From NCBI GenBank assembly GCA_905221615.1, contig CAJNDT010003857.1:57501-121500 (forward strand): a stretch of 64,000 nucleotides of DNA. Direction: 5' to 3'. The notes under the pieces were generated by a model. That model was not told the DNA's origin. It searched no databases and saw only the letters and a program-made list of their open reading frames with translations. Position numbers and translations under genes: made by a program. Shown here piece by piece: positions 58,507 through 64,000 of the stretch. Position 1 is the first letter of the stretch. Every line of letters begins with the position of its first letter. This DNA comes from Symbiodinium sp. CCMP2592 (Eukaryota; Sar; Dinophyceae; Suessiales; Symbiodiniaceae).

Positions 58507-58732
58507 CTGACAGTACTGCATTCTCGCTCCTACTGCTGCGCAGCGTGTAGCAGCGTAGCTGAAGAACTGTGCAAGTGGGTCAAACCTTTGCAAGCTGGGG
58601 TTAAACGATGAACAATAATCATCTATCCCTCCCCTGGATGGCCTCGCCACTCATCGCATATCACAAAAAACCATCTTCATAACTATCTGCTGCAAAAATT
58701 CTCTTGCGCGAGGACATAACGTGCACACTATG

Positions 58733-58772
58733 AATGTATGCATGTATGTATGTATGTATGTATGTGTGTGTG
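58733..58772. repeat. (ATGT)n microsatellite
   Basis: About eight ATGT tetramers followed by GT. Confidence 0.92.
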
Positions 58773-59029
58773 GCATATACAAGATGCGAATCCAGACGCA
58801 GATGCCACCACGGAGCCACTGACGGAAGGCGAAAGCTGCATCCTTCACAGCCCGCGACAGTTCCAAGCAGGTGAAGGCGGTCGCCATCGTCGTACAAAAG
58901 CCTGCCTCAATTCTGTTGTTCTTATTTGGAAACCAAAAAGCCGCAAGCACCACCATTGAGTCACGAACCGGCATAGTATGCTCAGTTTCCGGGCTATGGT
59001 TCTTAGATTCTGACCACTACGATGACGAC

Positions 59030-59225
59030 ACCGACTACTACTACGACGACTACCACGACTGCAGCATTGTTCCGCCTGCCAATACAGCTAGCAGCGACAA
59101 AGATCCAGGATCGTGTGGTGTGCTATTGATGTTTGACCAAATGTTTGTTCCAATCGTGTGTTCAGAGGTAGTGGTGGTAGTGCTGGTGCTGGTGGTGGTT
59201 GTGATGGTGGTGGTCGTGGTGGTAT
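59030..59225. repeat. Triplet-rich stretches (TACGAC and GTGGTG)
   Basis: Imperfect CTACGACGAC at 59030-59062 and GTGGT(A/G) at 59165-59225. The poly-His/Thr tails of minus-strand frames across it are artefacts. Confidence 0.8.
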
Positions 59226-59437
59226 GAGCGGCCCATGAGCGTCCAGCACAGGTTCGGTTGTGTTGGTTTTTTGACACTCGCTCTCGGACAAGCCTGGCAA
59301 GGTCTGCAGAAGTAGGTTAGTGTTCGCGAGGGGGGGTAGTCGCCATATAGCAGGCAAGGAGCCGATTGTAGCAAAGCGGCGAGGGAGTCCCAGGAGCGAA
59401 AGGTTGCTGTGAAGCTGGTACTGGTAGGTGGACTGAC

Positions 59438-59917
59438 GCGAGAATTCTCAACATCCATCTGCACCTCGATGTCGTCGTCCTCATTCTCCTGCCGATCCTC
59501 ATCGATCGCCTCTTCAGGCAAGTCGTCGAGAAGGTCGATCGCATCCATGCACACGTCTCTGCCCTCCTTCGGTTGTGCCGTCAGCGGCGCTGACTGCTGA
59601 CTCTCCCTGAGCTGCGGCATGGCTTTCGCCAGCCTCTTGGAGAGTGGCTCGGCGACTGGTGGAAGTGCCGATGCTTTCGCAGGGGTGGCAGACTTCACGG
59701 ATTCTAGAGAAAGTCGTGGACCATTGCTAGCTCGTCCAGGAAGATCGGATTCGTGAGCCTTGGGCTCATGCAAAGCCTGGTCCTGGCCACGACTTTCCAA
59801 GCCATGGAGCTGCTGCTCTAGCTGCGAATGTCTTTCAAGAAGTCGTTGGATTTCACGGCCTTGTTCTTCAATGGAGGCCCTCAGCTGCTGGATGGCCTCA
59901 AGGCTTTCATCAGCCAT
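59438..59917 (-). CDS. Coiled-coil protein, first coding exon
   Basis: ATG at 59917 opens 160 codons to a GT donor (TCTCGC|GTCAGT). Residues 1-45 are a strong coiled coil (heptad-like L-R-A-S-I-E-E-Q-G-R-E-I-Q-R-L-L-E-R-H). A low-complexity Pro/Ser/Lys middle follows, then an acidic segment L-L-D-D-L-P-E-E-A-I-D-E-D near residues 125-155. An upstream frame to 60058 is open but less protein-like, so the inner ATG is chosen. Sitting 0.9 kb upstream of the first Kelch exon on the same strand, it may be the N-terminus of that gene; the joining exons were not found. Confidence 0.62.
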
Positions 59918-60648
59918 TGCTCGTCGACGAGTCTTTCCACTTATTAAATCACCTGACACACTCACGCCGCAATTTCTGAAGCGGACTGCTCCATCCCGAC
60001 ATGCTGGAACCCCCTTAGGAGGCCATCCTGCGGCTTGAATTTCGGAGTTTTGCGGCATGTTCTGGCATGTTGCAGATACGGTTACGGGTGCCTGACAACT
60101 ATGAGAAGTCAGTCACATCTGAACTGCTACTGCTAACCCTACAGCTTGAGCTTGGAGACGCGCTCAAGGCTTGGCATGATAGGCGGGCAAGCAAAGTTCA
60201 TCACATGTGTTGGGATCTGCATGGGCACTTGAAGCCAAGCTGTCGTCAATCGACCGCTCTTGATTTTGCCATGCTCAGCCGATGAGGCAAACTCAGGGAA
60301 AGCATGCCTTGGTCCAGTTGAGCAGTTTGCGCGAAGCTGATGCGTGCACTGTCTGCTTGTAGACTATAGCATCCTAGAACTACGAGGAGCAGCAGCCACG
60401 GATCCAACCTTTTCTGCGGCCCAGGAACACGTAACCGAGACAGTCCTCTGGGTGTGGCCTAGGTTGCGAGACGCTTCGACACAGCCGAGCAAGCTAGCAA
60501 AACCAGACTCAGAAAGTTCTCGCATCCCGAGCAGAGAGAATCGAATCCCCGTTGCCTGTTCGTAGCTCCCTTGCCCCCAAGCCATCCATACATGCACAGG
60601 GCGAGAGGCAGTTCGCCGGGATGCCTCTGAAAGACTTGCGCCTGGCAC
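59918..60648. other. No supported gene
   Basis: Upstream flank of the coiled-coil exon. Short frames only. Confidence 0.4.
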
Positions 60649-60730
60649 GAATTGAAGAGCAAGCGTCATTGGGTACGGAAGGTAGAGCACGTACATGAAG
60701 GCTTCGCACAGAGCAAGTCGTAGGATCTGC
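60649..60730 (-). CDS. Possible exon of unknown gene
   Basis: AG|G acceptor (GGCAAG|GCA), then Q-I-L-R-L-A-L-C-E-A-F-M-Y-V-L-Y-L-P-Y-P and M-T-L-A-L-Q-F with a GT donor (TTC|GTGCCA). Hydrophobic and possibly membrane-associated. One other frame is also open. Confidence 0.37.
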
Positions 60731-61018
60731 CTTGCCTGTGTCACCCGCGATGCACTCAAAGCCTTCAAGTCCTGGCGAAGAGTCGACAGCAGCCGCTTAA
60801 AACCAAACCTGGCAGCTACGGCATCATGGCTCCTGTGCCATGGCCCCTGCTTCAGGGCCTGATAAAATCGGAGCTGACTGCAGCATCTGAATCTGCAGCT
60901 TGCGCCTCACACGCCTTGCCTTTTGAGGCCTCTGAGGGCTCTGCCAGCCTCGCCGCGCGGCTCGCTGAGCAGCCAGTCCTCGAGCGGACTCATGGCCACC
61001 TTGCCAGGCTCAGGGCTT

Positions 61019-61640
61019 TCACACAGGCTTTGGCTTTTCGTCCTCCGGTTTGTTTCGGAGGATCTCCCTCGGGCTGTGCCGCAGCTCAAGGCTGGGCGCC
61101 TGCAGGTAGCAGGCTGACAGGATCTTCATGTTGGTCTGCTTCCACTTGCCTTCGCACGAGAGGTTCCAAACAGATGGGCCATGAAGCCAGCGCTTGATTG
61201 CTGCCAGGGAACGGGGGAGGTGACGCACCTGCCTCGGAGGAATCACAACACCACCGACCAGAACCTGCAAACTAAACTCATTCACCTTGAACGTCTGTCC
61301 GCTGCCCCGTCAAACAAATCCGTGAACTTGCTTCTACCCAGCTACGGCAAGCCACCCTTCGGCAAGCTTAGCGGAACCGACCCCCGAAAAGGATAAACGA
61401 CACACAACACTCCCGGTCGCATACTGGCTCCAAGTGGCTTTTTCATCAGCTTGAGGATCAGCCGGTGCACAGGGGAGCCAGCTGACTTTTGCAGTCCTCG
61501 TGCGGATGTTCCGAAGCTTTCCCGCGAGATCTCAGGGCGTGTGATGCAGGCTCCGGGAGCCCGGCGTTTCAGGATGAAGGACGCCCTGTACTGAACAAGA
61601 TATTTTCGCACGCGGTCAGGGCCTCGGTGCTCAGGCATGC
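61019..61640 (-). CDS. Unknown protein, two C-terminal exons
   Basis: Exon 61640-61411 (AG|G acceptor, 76 whole codons, GT donor GTGTTG) encodes M-P-E-H-R-G-P-D-R-V-R-K-Y-L-V-Q-Y-R then S-P-V-H-R-L-I-L-K-L-M-K-K. Exon 61264-61019 (AG|G acceptor) continues in phase: G-A-S-M-R-P-G joined to V-L-V-G-G-V-V-I-P-P-R, then A-A-I-K-R-W-L-H-G-P-S-V-W, ending K-P-E-D-E-K-P-K-P-V and TGA. The composition and phase fit are convincing but I know no family. With the membrane-segment exon just upstream it could be a lumen-facing enzyme; this is inference. Confidence 0.6.
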
Positions 61641-61708
61641 CTGTCCAATCCCCGAAGCTGGATGCGCAGGCCAACCAAGAAAGTACGTCTTCCAGAATCC
61701 CCGCGAGT

Positions 61709-62154
61709 TCAGCTCAGCCACACGTTTTGCAGAGCATGTGAAGCAGCTCTAGCAGGCGAGCATTGCCACACTCCTGGCAAAAGAACAGGCACCGGCAGAC
61801 ACGGGAGCGGCGCATCTCCACTTTGAAGATGCCGTCTGATTAAGCTTCCCGCGGTTGGAGACACAGATTTAAAAAATGTTTGGGCCGTTCGAGGATGGCG
61901 TTGCTTCGACGAGGCTAGAATCGCGGCTAGAACCACGAGAAACACAAGAGGAGCACCAAGTTGCACAAAAGGCTCACAATATCTCACCCTGTTCAAGTCG
62001 GAACCATCGGAACCGGGCCTCACGGTATTTCGAAGATAGCGGGAAGTGCGCACCTCGCCAGCCGAGAATGACAAGCTTCGCGCGTCGACGATAACGCTTG
62101 GAAAAGGTTGCTCTGTCCACGACTTCCCATTGCAGGCCGAAGACAAGGCAGCAC
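61709..62154 (-). CDS. Probable upstream exon with transmembrane helix
   Basis: AG|G acceptor (GCCAAG|GTG) opens a 148-codon frame. About 62 residues are polar, then F-V-Q-L-G-A-P-L-V-F-L-V-V-L-A-A-I-L-A-S, a membrane helix followed by basic K-Q-R-H-P-R, then a longer polar part before TGA at 61709. The donor must precede the stop but was not fixed, so its join to the exon at 61640 is tentative. An N-terminal anchor ahead of the 61.0-61.6 kb exons would make a type II membrane protein. Confidence 0.48.
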
Positions 62155-64000
62155 CTTGGCAGGTACTAGTACCAGGATTGCAGGGAGGCCAAAAGCTGCC
62201 TCAGAGGATGTCGATCAACTGAGTTTACAGCCGGCGTAGGCGGTGCAGTCTCGGGCGGAGGATCCTGCAAGTGGTCTCAACCCGTGATCTGAGCCCTTGA
62301 GTGGAGTGCTCGGTGTTGAATGCCACGAAGCCTATGCCACCTCAGAACAATCTGGAAAGTCGTACAAGAACCACAGCCTTCTACAGTATTCTGCTGACCT
62401 AGCCGTATCTATACCTCAAGAGCTGTATGCTGCACGCTGCCACGGTCACCGCGGTCCGTATTCAAGACCTTCAACACCACAATGGCCCCTGCCATTGCAC
62501 GTAAGTCTGCAGCATCCGGCTTCATTCTGCATTCTGCCTCTGAGACTCTGGCCGTTGAGCCCGAGGCCGTGGTGGTCAGACAAGACATGCGTGAGAAAGG
62601 CGTAGTCCTCGCACGACTGGCCTTAAGCTTCGGGCGACATTCCTAAGCACTCCACTATAGTACTTCTCGCGAGCGAGCAAAGAATCCACATGAACCCACG
62701 CTCCTCCGCATCGAAGCGTCTGGCAGACTTGATCAGCAATAGCAATATGCCTTTCGGGCACAACTTATTTGCAATCTCTGGCATCCATCCAATCATATCC
62801 AATCCATAAGGGAAGGCATGCCCGAAGCTTTCGCCATACCAGTCTATACACGCATATGATACATGCCGAATGCTTCGCTGAAGGTGTGGCACAGCGCAAA
62901 CTACATGTCTCTACCCACGGGCAGGAAACCTCCAGCGCCACAAGCGAGGAGCTGTCGGTGCCGAAGGTCCTCCCAGGACGACACGCAAAGCATTGCCGCC
63001 TTTGACTCATCCTACTCGGCCACGATTCTTATCAGTCGTGAGCCTTCAACTGGAACAGTCTCGCATTATCACTGTTCCGGTGCTTGCCCGTGCGAACCTC
63101 CACCGGATCTGGAATCTCCAGCTCGCCGGGAAAGGCCAGGCCCTAGATCGCGGTCAGGGCAAGAACAGGGTAAGGCGAACAAGGAGCAGTCTTGCTGCTC
63201 GATTTATGCTAGTTTGCGTGAAGTCCGTGGTGAAAGATTCCCTCTTCAGACATGCTAATTAATTACTCCTTTCGCGACGACGACCTGTCCAGCTGTCGTC
63301 TGCTGGCGCGGTCCGAGCCCTCGGTCAGTCTGTCAGTCAGTCGGTCGGTCGGTCATACGCCGGGCGGTGTGTCGCAGATAAGACCTGGCACACTGTACCA
63401 TTTGTACAGTGGCTTTCAACGAATGGGTATGCTCCGTCCCTCACATATACGTGACCTCGTCTCCATCCAAGTGGATGCATGAAGATCTCAGTCAGCACTT
63501 TACCCAAAAGGAGCTGTCGTTTCAAGAGCATTTCTGTCGCAGCAGGGGGGGCAAGATCTTCGCGGAGCTTCGGTACTTGGCACTCTCGAGAAGAATGCAG
63601 GTGGGATGCCAAGAGCACTTCGTTTCACGGATAAGCATAAGCAGCTCAGGGAATACATCGGTTTCGGACTTGCACCTGCTGATCGTGCGACTATGGGCTT
63701 CGGCCAATCTAGGATCCAGGATGGACGGACTCACCGTCACTTGACTCGTCTGTCATTATGTGTCTCATCTATAGACAGGGCACCCAAGTCCCACTTACGT
63801 CTGCTCCACAAGCTCCGAACCGTGCTAGCGACGGCGCACTTTACAGACTGCCTGTCCGATCCTTCAACAGTGCTTGCTCAGGCCTCGTGCATGTCAGCAG
63901 CACGCCGCTCTCGCCACAGGTCGAGCACATCGCACACGTTGATGACGTCGGTGCAAACACCTCAATGACTCAATCACACTGCATCCCATGGCGTAGGCGT
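62155..64000. other. Unassigned; protein-like minus frames
   Basis: At 62892-62576 two minus frames are both plausible (A-D-Q-V-C-Q-T-L-R-C-G-G-A-W-V-H-V and D-M-I-G-W-M-P-E-I-A-N-K). At 63600-63390 another reads M-L-L-K-R-Q-L-L-L-G-K-V-L-T-E-I-F. None could be resolved. The plus frames here look antisense. Confidence 0.38.

Noticed and set aside
58490-58612. Extra Kelch exon N-P-S-L-Q-R-F-D-P ... R-C-A-A-V-G-A-R
   Set aside because: It runs directly into the next exon in another frame with room only for an intron of about 30 nt, shorter than any confirmed intron here.

Overview
The window looks like nuclear DNA of a dinoflagellate, most likely a symbiodiniacean-type alga. The reasoning is internal to the sequence. 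Genes are cut into many small exons (22 to 470 nt) separated by short introns (74 to 552 nt). Across the 25 introns I could fix by reading frame, about half of the 5' splice sites are GC rather than GT, and every confirmed acceptor is AG followed by G. Every gene and exon I could support lies on the minus strand, which fits the unidirectional gene blocks of dinoflagellates. A lineage-typical protein with an S-H-Q-W domain and ankyrin repeats is present. No bacterial operons, rRNA genes or CRISPR arrays were seen. No computation was run: exon borders come from reading frames by hand.

Layout. 1-3934: 5' three quarters of a dead minus-strand LINE (endonuclease, reverse transcriptase, C-terminal zinc fingers) that runs off the left edge. 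4231-5233: two tRNA-derived SINE-like elements head to head, forming a long imperfect inverted repeat with trinucleotide arrays at both outer ends. 7726-8307: exons of an unknown gene whose two overlapping frames meet at an A-AAA-AAG slippery heptamer. 10.3, 14.2-14.6, 20.0-20.7, 21.6-22.0, 25.2-25.4 and 34.9-35.2 kb: large simple-repeat arrays. 15360-17483: MAP kinase kinase catalytic domain in nine exons, with candidate N-terminal exons up to 18520. 22724-23457: first exons of a FRAG1/DRAM/SFK1-like multipass membrane protein. 28830-33048: a 14-exon gene for an S-H-Q-W plus ankyrin-repeat protein, reconstructed as one continuous frame of 556 residues. 33.4-35.0 kb: GC-rich, repeat-laden DNA with a strongly GC3-biased decayed frame. 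40.1-45 kb: isolated exons of unknown genes. 49.8-50.0 and 56.4-58.5 kb: Kelch-repeat exons. 59.4-59.9 kb: a coiled-coil exon that may start the Kelch gene. 61.0-62.2 kb: exons of an unknown single-pass membrane protein. The remaining stretches hold scattered short open frames that I could not tell from chance.

The genes do not form a pathway. The MAPK kinase, the S-H-Q-W/ankyrin protein and the Kelch protein are all plausible signalling or scaffold proteins, but their closeness says nothing firm about joint function. The most notable items are the S-H-Q-W/ankyrin gene (whose N-terminal module resembles TIR/HET-type signalling domains), its 22-nt microexon, the SINE palindrome, the slippery-site gene and a pair of 85-95 bp dispersed repeats that both abut microsatellites.
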